From JANNAV01 sp031384695 (GTDB taxonomy: Bacteria; Pseudomonadota; Alphaproteobacteria; Rhodobacterales; Rhodobacteraceae), in NCBI GenBank assembly GCA_031384695.1, contig JANNAV010000231.1:1-11502 (forward strand): 11,502 nucleotides of DNA, given 5' to 3'. The notes below the pieces were generated by a model. That model did no database searches and was not told where the DNA came from. It saw only the letters and a list, made by a program, of their open reading frames with translations. This document shows, in pieces, positions 1 through 6,467 of this stretch; within the stretch, counting starts at the first letter, position 1, and each line of letters starts with the position of its first letter. Both the position numbers and the translations under genes were made by a program.

Positions 1-244
1 CCCCCCTTTACTACCGGTTTTTGCCCACAAGCGTGTACCCCCTTTTCCCCCCAACACGCAATATTCCCAAGCTGATCTTGTCTTGGATTTCCTTCAATCT
101 GAATCAGATTGCAGGAAATCCGCTCGAAAGCAGCACTGACCGCTTTCGGGAACGCCTCGGCAACAGAATTTGCAAACCAGCTGCAAACCGGAACGCAATA
201 GACACCCAGCACCTCTGACGGTGCATTGATATTGCTGGGACAAA
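1..244. other. Gene-free left edge
   Basis: No convincing gene is seen here. The only open frames are short, lack good starts, and one runs across the tRNA. The stretch begins pyrimidine-rich (1-60). It carries the palindrome annotated at 85-121. Just beyond the 3' end of the tRNA it has nested inverted repeats: CCCAGCA at 205-211 with TGCTGGG at 233-239, or alternatively GCACC at 209-213 with GGTGC at 220-224. These could fold in the tRNA transcript and help end it, but there is no U-tract on the minus strand, so I do not call a terminator. Confidence 0.6.
85..121. repeat. 37-bp near-perfect palindrome, copy 1 of an edge repeat
   Basis: Two 18-nt arms (85-102 and 104-121) surround a single central A at 103. 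They are reverse complements at 17 of 18 positions; the one mismatch is T94 against C112. The centre reads CAATCTGAATCAGATTG and contains GAATC, a GANTC site, which is the target of the alphaproteobacterial methylase CcrM. Positions 98-124 recur in the same orientation at 11415-11441 with one difference in 27. It could be a protein-binding operator, a bidirectional hairpin, a dispersed intergenic repeat, or a transposon end. The sequence alone does not decide which. Confidence 0.85.
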
Positions 245-321
245 TGGTGGACCCAGAGCGATTCGAACGCCCGACCCTCAGATTCGTAGTCTGATGCTCT
301 ATCCAGCTGAGCTATGGATCC
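245..321 (-). tRNA. tRNA-Arg (anticodon ACG)
   Basis: Reading the minus strand gives a full 77-nt cloverleaf. The acceptor stem GGATCCA pairs with TGGGTCC with one G-T wobble, followed by discriminator A and an encoded CCA. The D arm reads AGCTCAGCTGGATAGAGC. The anticodon stem TCAGA/TCTGA closes the loop CTACGAA, giving anticodon ACG. The T arm contains GTTCGAATC. In bacteria A34 of this tRNA is normally changed to inosine by TadA so that it reads CGU, CGC and CGA. The gene lies 53 nt downstream of the histidine kinase on the same strand, so read-through is possible, but a separate promoter is also visible. Confidence 0.97.
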
Positions 322-331
322 ACTCGGGGTG

Positions 332-360
332 CGTCTAGCGCCGCAGACGCAGCAATGCAA
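332..360 (-). promoter_or_regulatory. Probable tRNA-Arg promoter
   Basis: On the minus strand TTGCAT (360-355) and TAGACG (337-332) are separated by exactly 17 nt. The -10 box ends 10 nt before the mature tRNA 5' end, which would leave a leader of only a few bases. A 7-bp inverted repeat (330-336 with 345-351) covers the -10 box and could equally be a small hairpin at the end of the kinase transcript. Confidence 0.45.
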
Positions 361-374
361 GGGTGAAAAACGCC

Positions 375-1799
375 CTAACCGGTGCCTTTTGCCTTGGGCA
401 GATGGATGACAAACTCGGTTCCCTGCGCGTCGGACCGCGCCAGTTCAAGCCGCCCGCCATGGCCGCGCACCAGTTCGGCGGCAATCGCAAGGCCAAGGCC
501 GCTGCCGCCTTTGCGCGCACTGCCCTGAAACGCCTCGAACAAATGCTCGCGCGCGCGCTCAGGCAGGCCGGGGCCGGTATCGCCGATGCGGATCCAGCAT
601 TCGGCTGGATTTTCACCCGCCGAAATCTCGATGGTGCCCGCCGCACCGGTGGCCTCGATGGCCTGGCGGGCGTTGCGCAGCACGTTGCCCAGAACCCGGT
701 AAAGCTGTTCACCGTCGGCGCGCAGGCGCAGGTCTGGCGGCACGTCGATCAGGCAGGCGACGGCGGTATCGGTGCCCAGGCCCTCGCCTTCGGCGACGTC
801 AGCGGCAAGCGTTGCCAGATCAATCATCTGCAACTGCGGTGCGGGCTCTTCGGCGCGCCCGAACTTCAGGGTCGATTCGCACAGCGACACCGCGCGGCCG
901 ATGGATGCCACCAGTTTGGGTGCGGCGCGCGCCACGATGGGATCAACGCTGGTGCCGATCCTGTCGGTGAACAACTGCGCGGTGGTCAGGATGTTGCGCA
1001 GATCATGGCTGATCTTGGCCACCGCACTGCCAAGCTGGGCCAGCCGTTCTTTTTGCCGCAGCGAGCCGGTCAATTGCGTCTGCATGCTTTGCATTGCCTC
1101 TTCGGCATCGCGCAGTTCCACCACCCGTGCGGTGGGGGCGATCACCAGCCGCGCATCTTCGGGGGATTCGGCATAGGCCTGCATGTGGCGCACCACGCGG
1201 CGGATCGGCATCACGATCAGCCGCTGCACCGCCAGGAACAGAAAGAACGCCGTCACCACCGAAATCAGCGCCGACAACAGCAGGATGCGGATGCCGTAGC
1301 TGATCATCGCCGCGCGCAAAGGCGCGGATTCCATCGTCACCTCGATCAGCAAACCCGCGTGCTGCACCGGCTGGCCCATCACCCGGATCACCCGCCCGTC
1401 GGGGCGCAGCAGGGTTTTCAGCGCATCGCGGATCAGCACCCAGGCCCCCATGTCGCGCATGTCATAGGTGCTGGAGATTGGCTCGGGGATGGTGCTGGAC
1501 AGCACCAGTTCGCGGATCTCGTCGCGGCGCAGCACAATGTTATAGACCTCGGCGTTCACCAGCAGTTCGGCCTCAAGTTCCGGCGTCACCATATCTTCGG
1601 CTGCCAGTTGCGCCAACGAGGCCAGTTGCGCCTTTTCCAGCCGCAGCATCAGGAAATCGGCGCGGAACCGCGCAATCGACGGCACAAAGATCAGCACTTC
1701 GGCCAGCATCACAAAGGCCACGGTCAGCATCAGGAACCGCCCCGACAGGGTGTTCAGAAATCCGCCCCGCCTTGGTGCCGCTTCCTTGTTTGCCGCCAC
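375..1799 (-). CDS. Membrane sensor histidine kinase (HAMP, HisKA, HATPase_c)
   Basis: This is a 474-residue inner-membrane histidine kinase that should autophosphorylate and pass phosphate to a response regulator. A first membrane segment at about 21-41 and a second at about 170-190 enclose a periplasmic sensor part of roughly 125 residues with no motif I recognise. A HAMP linker follows (about 190-243). The H-box KISHDLRN has the phospho-acceptor at His265. The ATP-binding domain shows the N-box around Asn372/Asn376, G1 DTGPGL at 407-412, an F-box (FEAF, 421-424) and G2 GSGLGL at 432-437. The chosen start is GTG, since the stretch GAAGGGG lies about 10 nt upstream and membrane segment 1 begins 20 residues later. 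No response regulator is in the window, so it is an orphan here. It lies downstream of the flavoprotein gene on the same strand, but 136 nt and a strong hairpin separate them, so co-transcription is uncertain. The signal is unknown. Confidence 0.94.
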   Translation of the reverse strand: MAANKEAAPRRGGFLNTLSGRFLMLTVAFVMLAEVLIFVPSIARFRADFLMLRLEKAQLASLAQLAAEDMVTPELEAELLVNAEVYNIVLRRDEIRELVLSSTIPEPISSTYDMRDMGAWVLIRDALKTLLRPDGRVIRVMGQPVQHAGLLIEVTMESAPLRAAMISYGIRILLLSALISVVTAFFLFLAVQRLIVMPIRRVVRHMQAYAESPEDARLVIAPTARVVELRDAEEAMQSMQTQLTGSLRQKERLAQLGSAVAKISHDLRNILTTAQLFTDRIGTSVDPIVARAAPKLVASIGRAVSLCESTLKFGRAEEPAPQLQMIDLATLAADVAEGEGLGTDTAVACLIDVPPDLRLRADGEQLYRVLGNVLRNARQAIEATGAAGTIEISAGENPAECWIRIGDTGPGLPERAREHLFEAFQGSARKGGSGLGLAIAAELVRGHGGRLELARSDAQGTEFVIHLPKAKGTG

Positions 1800-1840
1800 C
1801 CAACTGCCCCTTCTTTACTGCCCAAATATCCTCGGGGGAT

Positions 1841-1863
1841 CCGGGGGGCAGACGGCCCCCCGG
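1841..1863. terminator. Strong GC hairpin between flavoprotein and kinase genes
   Basis: CCGGGGGGC (1841-1849) and GCCCCCCGG (1855-1863) form a perfect 9-bp stem with a 5-nt loop. On the minus strand it lies downstream of the flavoprotein stop and upstream of the kinase start, so it would stop or attenuate transcription between them. It is followed on that strand by CCCCGAGGATATTTGGGCA instead of a classic U-tract. From memory this motif recurs beside GC hairpins in Rhodobacteraceae intergenic DNA, but I cannot check that here. A second, smaller stem (GGACC 1917-1921 with GGTCC 1927-1931) lies 5 nt past the flavoprotein stop. Confidence 0.5.
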
Positions 1864-1935
1864 CTGTGCCGCCGCGCGCAGTCGCGGGCGATCATCCGCC
1901 TTAAGGCCCCGCCCCCGGACCAACCCGGTCCCGCC

Positions 1936-3381
1936 TCAGGGGATGAACCGCTGCACCGCCCGCACCACGCGCTTTACCGTGGAGTTATCAAAAAGTCGGG
2001 GCGAAAAATAGGCTCCTGCGGCGCGTTTGGCGATTTCCCCCAAGGTGGGATAGGGTGCCACCATTCCGGCGATTGCCGATACTTTCAGCCGAGATGATAT
2101 CGCCAGCGCCCAGACCCCGATCAACTCGCCCGCCTGCGCCCCCACCAGTGTGGCACCGATGGGGCGGCCCTTCACGATCATCACTTTCAGAAAGCCCTTG
2201 GTTTTCACCTCGGTCTGGGCGCGGTCATTGTGGTGAAACTCCTGCCGGATCACGGTCAGTTTGGCACCGTGGCGCTGGCGCGCTGCGGCTTCGGTCAGGC
2301 CCACCTGCGCCAGTTCCGGGTCGGCATAGGTTACCCAGGGAATGGCGCGGGTGCCAAAGCTTGCGGGCAGCCCGAACAGCACCTGCCGGATCACCACACC
2401 CGCATGCGCGCCTGCCACATGGGTGAACTGCAACCCCCCCGCCGCATCGCCCACCGCATAGACTCTGCGGTTGGTGGTGCGCAGGCCCGCGCCCACCGTC
2501 ACCCCCTTGTCGGTAAACGCCACCCCCGCCGCCCGCAGGTTCAGCCGCTCCAGCACCATCCGCCGCCCTGCGGCCACCAGCAGATGGCTGCCGGTGATCA
2601 CGGTGCCATCGGTCAGCACCGCCTCGACCCCGGGTGCGGCACCCGCGCCGGTGTTGCTGATCCGCACGATATGCTGGGCGTCATAAAGCACCACCCCTTC
2701 GGCGCGCAGCGTGTCAAGCAGCACGGCGGCGGCCTCGCGGTCATCACGGCCAAGAATTGCGTGCCCGCCCACCAGAGTGACCGCCACACCAAGGCGGCGA
2801 TGCGCCTGCGCCATTTCAACGCCGATCGGCCCGCCACCCAGCACGATCAGATGCGTCGGCCGTTCGCGTTGGACAAAGATCGTCTCGTTGGTCAGGTAGG
2901 GCACAGTTTCGATCCCCTGCACCGGCGGCACGAAGGGGCGCGATCCGGTGGCAATTACAAACCGCCGCGCGCGCACCGTGGTGCCCCCGGCCTCGACCGT
3001 ATGGGGCGAGGTGAAGCGGGCAAAATCGCGCAGCACCGTCACGCCAAAGCCTTCGAAGCGTTCCTGACTGTCCACCGGGGCGATGGTGGCGATGGTGCGG
3101 GCGACGTGATCTTTCACGGCGGCGAAATCAATTTCAGGCTCCACCGGACGGATGCCGAATGGCGCGCCACTGCGCATCGCATGGGCGGCCTTGGCGGCGG
3201 CGATCAGCGCCTTGGAGGGCACGCAGCCCGCGTTCAGGCAATCGCCGCCCATCTCGCCGCCCTCGATCAGCACCACTCGCGCGCCCATCTGGGCCGCGCC
3301 TGCCGCGATGGAAAGCCCGCCGGACCCCGCGCCGATGATGCACAGATCGGCGGCAATCTCGTTTGAACCGGGGTTTGCCAT
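1936..3381 (-). CDS. FAD-dependent pyridine nucleotide-disulfide oxidoreductase, mercuric-reductase/lipoamide-dehydrogenase-like
   Basis: This 481-residue soluble flavoenzyme of the class I disulfide reductase family should move electrons from NAD(P)H through FAD to an active-site disulfide. The FAD-binding GAGSGG is at 17-22. The redox pair is Cys48 and Cys53 in GGDCLNAGCVPSK. ATGSRPF lies at 144-150, the NAD(P)-binding GGGPIG at 182-187, and the second FAD motif YAVGDAAGG at 308-316. The dimerisation domain ends in VAPYPTLGE. There Tyr444 occupies the place of the catalytic His of lipoamide dehydrogenase (HPTLxE), which resembles the C-terminal tyrosine region of MerA. There is no MerA-type HMA domain and no terminal cysteine pair, so true mercuric reductase activity is doubtful. 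The ATG has AAAGGACA upstream, within the end of the preceding TVP38 gene, whose stop is 1 nt away. The two genes are almost certainly co-transcribed. The substrate is unknown. Confidence 0.92.
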   Translation of the reverse strand: MANPGSNEIAADLCIIGAGSGGLSIAAGAAQMGARVVLIEGGEMGGDCLNAGCVPSKALIAAAKAAHAMRSGAPFGIRPVEPEIDFAAVKDHVARTIATIAPVDSQERFEGFGVTVLRDFARFTSPHTVEAGGTTVRARRFVIATGSRPFVPPVQGIETVPYLTNETIFVQRERPTHLIVLGGGPIGVEMAQAHRRLGVAVTLVGGHAILGRDDREAAAVLLDTLRAEGVVLYDAQHIVRISNTGAGAAPGVEAVLTDGTVITGSHLLVAAGRRMVLERLNLRAAGVAFTDKGVTVGAGLRTTNRRVYAVGDAAGGLQFTHVAGAHAGVVIRQVLFGLPASFGTRAIPWVTYADPELAQVGLTEAAARQRHGAKLTVIRQEFHHNDRAQTEVKTKGFLKVMIVKGRPIGATLVGAQAGELIGVWALAISSRLKVSAIAGMVAPYPTLGEIAKRAAGAYFSPRLFDNSTVKRVVRAVQRFIP

Positions 3382-3382
3382 C

Positions 3383-4132
3383 TTATGTGTCCTTTCCGCG
3401 CCATGCCTTGATGATCATCGGCAAAGCGGCCAGTGCTGCAAGGCCCAAAAGCGGGCCCAGCACCGGTGCTGTGAAGATGATGCCAAGATCGGGAGTGCCG
3501 CCATGCGCGAAAACCCCGCTGAGCCCGGCCCCCACCGAGGTGAACACCAAGGTGCCCGGGATGATGCCGACAAAGGTGGTGGCGGCAAAGCGGGAAAGCC
3601 GGGTGCCGGTGAAGGCGGGAATCAGATTGGCGAGGAAAAACGGCAAGGCGGGCACCAGCCGCATCATCAGCAGCACCGGGATCTCGTTTTCACGCAGAGC
3701 GCTTTGCAACCGTGCCGCAGCGCCGCCCCGCGCCGCGATCTGGCGGGCGACATCGGCGCCAAAGCCTGCGCGCGCGGCCAGAAAAACCACCACCGCGCCA
3801 AGGGTTGCCGCGATCACGTTGAACGCCCCGCCCGGGAAGATACCGAACAGATACCCCCCCACCAGTGTCGCCACCGTGGCACCGGGCAGGCTGCACCCCA
3901 CGATCACCACATAGACCCCGATAAAGGCCGCCACCGCTGCGAGGTAATGGCCATCGCGAAACGCCGTCAGCGCCAGATGGTTGCGGGCGAGGGCGGCAAA
4001 ACCAAGCTGATCGCGCAAGAAGAAAAAGCCCGCGACGGCGGTAAGCAGGATCAGCAGTATCGGCAGGCGCCGCATCAGGCTGGAATTGAGGGGCATGGCA
4101 GGTCTGTCCTTTGTTGCGGTCACGATGGCCAT
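3383..4132 (-). CDS. TVP38/TMEM64 family (VTT domain) membrane protein
   Basis: This is a 249-residue polytopic inner-membrane protein of the TVP38/TMEM64 (DedA-related) family. The biochemical role of bacterial members is poorly defined; related proteins are tied to lipid movement and envelope homeostasis. Hydrophobic segments lie near 22-39, 63-83, 86-123 (two), 150-175, 183-204 and 216-242. The VTT hallmark is visible as the glycine-rich VGGYLFGIFPGG (91-102) and the later RLVPALPFFLANLIPAF (158-174). An ATG at 4096 (residue 13) has a better ribosome site, AAAGGA about 10 nt upstream, than the first ATG at 4132, so the true protein may be 237 residues. It sits 1 nt upstream of the flavoprotein gene. 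Fusions of this family to similar flavoproteins are known elsewhere, which supports a joint role. Confidence 0.9.
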   Translation of the reverse strand: MAIVTATKDRPAMPLNSSLMRRLPILLILLTAVAGFFFLRDQLGFAALARNHLALTAFRDGHYLAAVAAFIGVYVVIVGCSLPGATVATLVGGYLFGIFPGGAFNVIAATLGAVVVFLAARAGFGADVARQIAARGGAAARLQSALRENEIPVLLMMRLVPALPFFLANLIPAFTGTRLSRFAATTFVGIIPGTLVFTSVGAGLSGVFAHGGTPDLGIIFTAPVLGPLLGLAALAALPMIIKAWRGKDT

Positions 4133-4275
4133 ATCCGGGGTGAAGCGATAGAGGTATCACGCGGCATTGATCAGACACACAGCCCAAACCCCCGCCCGCG
4201 CAAGGTTTTGCAACAGTCAGCACCCCCGGCACGCGCAGGGCTGTGAATTGTTACGCCGAAAACGCTGTCTTTGCG

Positions 4276-4304
4276 TTGACTTGCCCGCGAGGCGCCCCTA
4301 AAGG
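4276..4304 (+). promoter_or_regulatory. rpmH operon promoter
   Basis: TTGACT (4276-4281) and TAAAGG (4299-4304) are spaced by 17 nt, a good sigma70-type match, 84 nt upstream of the rpmH ATG. It lies in the 256-nt gap between the divergent TVP38 gene and rpmH. The rest of that gap holds no gene, and I saw no convincing promoter for the minus-strand TVP38 gene. The leader contains the odd palindrome TGATCTGATCA just before rpmH, of unknown meaning. Confidence 0.65.
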
Positions 4305-4388
4305 ACGGGCTTGGAATTATGCGGCCCCCCGAATCCGGGCAAGTTTGATCTGATCAGGGTTGGGCCGCACGACTGATGGAGTTCTGCT

Positions 4389-4523
4389 ATGAAGCGCACG
4401 TTTCAACCTTCGAACCTGGTTCGCGCCCGCCGTCACGGGTTCCGCGCCCGTATGGCCACCAAAGGCGGCCGTCTGGTGTTGGCCGCACGCCGCGCCAAGG
4501 GCCGCAAGAAGCTGTCGGCTTAA
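4389..4523 (+). CDS. rpmH: 50S ribosomal protein L34
   Basis: This 44-residue, very basic protein begins MKRTFQPSNLVRARRHG and ends KGRKKLSA. That is the full-length L34 signature, from the KRTFQPSN opening through the RMATKGGR middle to the Arg/Lys-rich tail. L34 binds 23S rRNA in the large subunit. GGAG lies 7 nt upstream of the ATG. The gene starts the classic rpmH-rnpA run, with the rnpA start 43 nt beyond its stop, and has a clear promoter upstream. Confidence 0.98.
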   Translation: MKRTFQPSNLVRARRHGFRARMATKGGRLVLAARRAKGRKKLSA

Positions 4524-4566
4524 GGGCGGACCGGCCCGGCTGAGGGCCTGATATCAAGGACGCGAC

Positions 4567-4992
4567 ATGACATCGCCGCAGGAACCGGGCCAAGGCAGCA
4601 ACGCCGAAGCAGCCGGGGCACCTGCGGCGATTGCCGTTTGTCCGGTTGCTTTGGCAACCCTGCGCAACCGGCCTGATTTTCTGCGGGCGGCAAGCGCGTT
4701 GCGCCACGGTGCGGGCAGTTTTCTGTTGCAGGCGCGCGCGCGGGGCGATGATCAGGCGCAGGTGCGGGTGGGCTTTACCGCGTCAAAGAAGATTGGCAAT
4801 GCGGTGGCGCGCAACCGGGCCAAGCGGCGGCTGCGCGAGGTGGCGCGCAAGGTGCTGGCGGTAAGCGCCCGGCCGGGCTGGGATTATGTGCTGGTGGCGC
4901 GGCCCGGCGCCACCATCGCGCGGCCCTTTGCCGATCTGTTGGCCGATCTGGAAACCGCCTTGCGGCAGGTTCACAAAGACCGTGCAAGATGA
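4567..4992 (+). CDS. rnpA: Ribonuclease P protein component
   Basis: This 141-residue basic protein partners the RNase P RNA in cutting 5' leaders from precursor tRNAs. The RNR signature is clear: GFTASKKIGNAVARNRAKRR at 69-88. The earlier substrate-side segment TLRNRPDFLRAAS (31-43) matches the usual N-terminal opening of the family. Roughly 25 residues of low-complexity, Ala/Gly-rich sequence precede it, making the protein longer than the usual 115-125 residues. The start is supported by AAGGA 8 nt upstream, and no internal ATG offers an alternative. Its TGA overlaps the yidD ATG as ATGA, so the two should be translationally coupled. Confidence 0.96.
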   Translation: MTSPQEPGQGSNAEAAGAPAAIAVCPVALATLRNRPDFLRAASALRHGAGSFLLQARARGDDQAQVRVGFTASKKIGNAVARNRAKRRLREVARKVLAVSARPGWDYVLVARPGATIARPFADLLADLETALRQVHKDRAR

Positions 4993-5231
4993 CGCCTTTT
5001 GCCCATGTGCTGGCGCTGCCGGTGCGTGCCTACCGGTTGCTGCTGTCGCCCTGGGTGGGGCATGGCTGCCGGTTTCAGCCGACGTGTTCGGTCTATGCGC
5101 TTGAAGCGTTGCAGCGGCATGGCGGCGTGAAGGGCGGCTTCCTTGCGGCGCACCGGGTTTGCCGCTGTCACCCCTGGGGCGGCGCGGGCTATGATCCGGT
5201 GCCGGGGGGCGAGCCACCGGCGCAGGGCTGA
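4989..5231 (+). CDS. yidD: Membrane protein insertion efficiency factor YidD
   Basis: This 80-residue protein is of normal family length. It begins with a short amphipathic or hydrophobic segment (LALPVRAYRLLLSP, 8-21). The conserved cysteine-rich core follows: GCRFQPTCSVYALEAL at 26-41, then the HR.C.CHPWG.GG.DPVP-type ending, here HRVCRCHPWGGAGYDPVP (55-72). YidD is a small membrane-associated protein that aids insertion of inner-membrane proteins and normally sits between rnpA and yidC. Here yidC is nearly 3 kb downstream, behind two extra genes. It overlaps rnpA by 4 nt. Confidence 0.96.
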   Translation: MTPFAHVLALPVRAYRLLLSPWVGHGCRFQPTCSVYALEALQRHGGVKGGFLAAHRVCRCHPWGGAGYDPVPGGEPPAQG

Positions 5232-5248
5232 CACCGCCCCCCCGGCCC

Positions 5249-5284
5249 GGCACGCCTGGCATGCTTGGCACGCTTGGCGCGGTT
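5249..5284. repeat. Short 9-bp tandem repeat between convergent genes
   Basis: Four successive 9-mers follow the pattern GGCACGCTT: GGCACGCCT, GGCATGCTT, GGCACGCTT and a diverged GGCGCGGTT. The last reaches the stop codon of the minus-strand hydrolase gene. It fills most of the 52-nt gap between the converging yidD and hydrolase genes. No U-tract follows it in either direction, so it is not a standard terminator. Confidence 0.75.
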
Positions 5285-6243
5285 CAGATTTTAGGCCCCA
5301 GATGCAGGCGCCCGGCGCTGTCCAGACGCCGGGTGGGGATGACGTTGCGGTCCAGCTTGCCTTGCAGCGTGTGGTGGATATCACGCAGCATGGTGGGATC
5401 ATAGAAATAGAACGCATGGTCGCTGTTGGGCACCTGGGCAAAATCGGCGCGGTAGGCGTCGTAATAATCGCCGACATTGACGTTCACCGCCTTGGCGGGC
5501 GCATCACCGGGCAGACCCACCCGGCCCACGCGCGGCGAGATGCCCAACCGCTTGGCCCCCGAAATGCTGAGCACCGAATCCAGCGGATTGAAATAATTGG
5601 TCACCCGCACCGCGTGCCGGTAGAACGATTCGCTGCTGGCGGTATCGCCAAGCGAGGCCGCCGAAACATCGCCGCCGCACAGCATCAACTGCCCCAGCGT
5701 CCAGTTGCGGGTGGCGGCGGCCATCGTATCATCGGCATCGTCAAACGCCTCGCGCAGCACGAAGGCACCCATCGAATGCGCCAGAACATGCAAGGATATC
5801 TCGCAATCCGCCGGATCGCGGAATTTCAGCATCGGCACGATGCCCTCGGTCACCAGCCGCATCGCCACTTTCTTGGCATCCTGCCGGTCATCAAGATAGG
5901 CAAGCGCCGTGGTGTCGCATGGCCAGTCGAACGAGACCACCACGCCTTTGAAACCATCCGCCTCCAGCGCCTTGCGCAGCAGGCGGTGACGGGCCAGCAC
6001 GGTGGGCAGATCGTTGTTGAAGCCGTGCAGATAGATCAGCACATCGCCCACCGGCTTGCCGTTCAGGGGGTTGATGCCGGATGTGGCCTCGCCCGCCACG
6101 CGCGCCAGCCATTTCGACACGGCAATGCGGTGGCCGGGTTGGTGGCGGGTGGCGGCGGCGGGCACTTCGAGGAACTGGGTGGTGCCGGGATCGGTGCCGA
6201 AACCCTGGGCTTTGGTGTTACGCGCGCAGAAAATGTAATCCAT
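5284..6243 (-). CDS. DUF900-type alpha/beta hydrolase
   Basis: This is a 319-residue protein of the alpha/beta-hydrolase fold, closest by eye to the DUF900 family, whose substrates are mostly unknown. The core beta strand and oxyanion turn read DVLIYLHGFNND (67-78). The nucleophile elbow AHSMG places Ser157 as the catalytic serine. Asp222 (NPLDSVLS) and His276 (SDHAFYF) are in suitable order for the rest of the triad. No signal peptide is seen, so it is probably cytoplasmic. GAGG lies 5 nt upstream of the ATG. It is the only minus-strand gene between rpmH and yihA. It converges on yidD and is divergent from the GGDEF-EAL gene, so it is an insertion into an otherwise plus-strand housekeeping run. 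The reaction could be esterase, lipase or peptidase; I cannot choose. Confidence 0.88.
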   Translation of the reverse strand: MDYIFCARNTKAQGFGTDPGTTQFLEVPAAATRHQPGHRIAVSKWLARVAGEATSGINPLNGKPVGDVLIYLHGFNNDLPTVLARHRLLRKALEADGFKGVVVSFDWPCDTTALAYLDDRQDAKKVAMRLVTEGIVPMLKFRDPADCEISLHVLAHSMGAFVLREAFDDADDTMAAATRNWTLGQLMLCGGDVSAASLGDTASSESFYRHAVRVTNYFNPLDSVLSISGAKRLGISPRVGRVGLPGDAPAKAVNVNVGDYYDAYRADFAQVPNSDHAFYFYDPTMLRDIHHTLQGKLDRNVIPTRRLDSAGRLHLGPKI

Positions 6244-6467
6244 GACGGCCTCGGGAATGGGTGTTGCGCAATGGGGTTTTGTGATCGGCTGATCATAGCA
6301 CAGCCGGGTGGTTTACACAGCCTTTGCTTTGATGGGGGGCAAAAGCGGGTAAAACTTGAAGCAATTTCCCCGCAACTTGAGGGTGTGGATTAACGAAGCG
6401 GTCAACCTGTTTGCCTAAGTTCACAAGGACGGGGCGATGCCCTGAGGTGACAACGGGGGCCCGGCCT
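6244..6467. other. Divergent intergenic region between hydrolase and GGDEF-EAL genes
   Basis: This 224-nt gap should hold the promoters of both flanking genes. On the minus strand a -10-like TATGAT (6297-6292) stands 49 nt before the hydrolase start, but its -35 position reads only CTGTGT, so it is weak. No convincing plus-strand promoter was found. The stretch 6320-6410 is relatively AT-rich compared with its surroundings. Confidence 0.4.

Noticed and set aside
31..59. Inverted repeat GCGTGT/ACACGC near the left edge
   Set aside because: It is only 6 bp with a 17-nt pyrimidine-rich loop, so chance is likely.
363..1904. Long plus-strand open frame (513 codons) opposite the histidine kinase
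   Set aside because: Its product is rich in His, Gln, Arg and Gly with no domain, and the opposite strand encodes a complete kinase. It is a shadow produced by GC-rich codon use.
2230..3366. Long plus-strand open frame opposite the flavoprotein
   Set aside because: It has a compositionally odd product with no motif, while the minus strand shows all the flavoprotein motifs in order.
6411..6467. Upstream TTG (6411) and GTG (6447) starts for the GGDEF-EAL protein
   Set aside because: The added residues contain no membrane or domain sequence, and the ATG at 6468 leads directly into the membrane hairpin. A longer form is not excluded.
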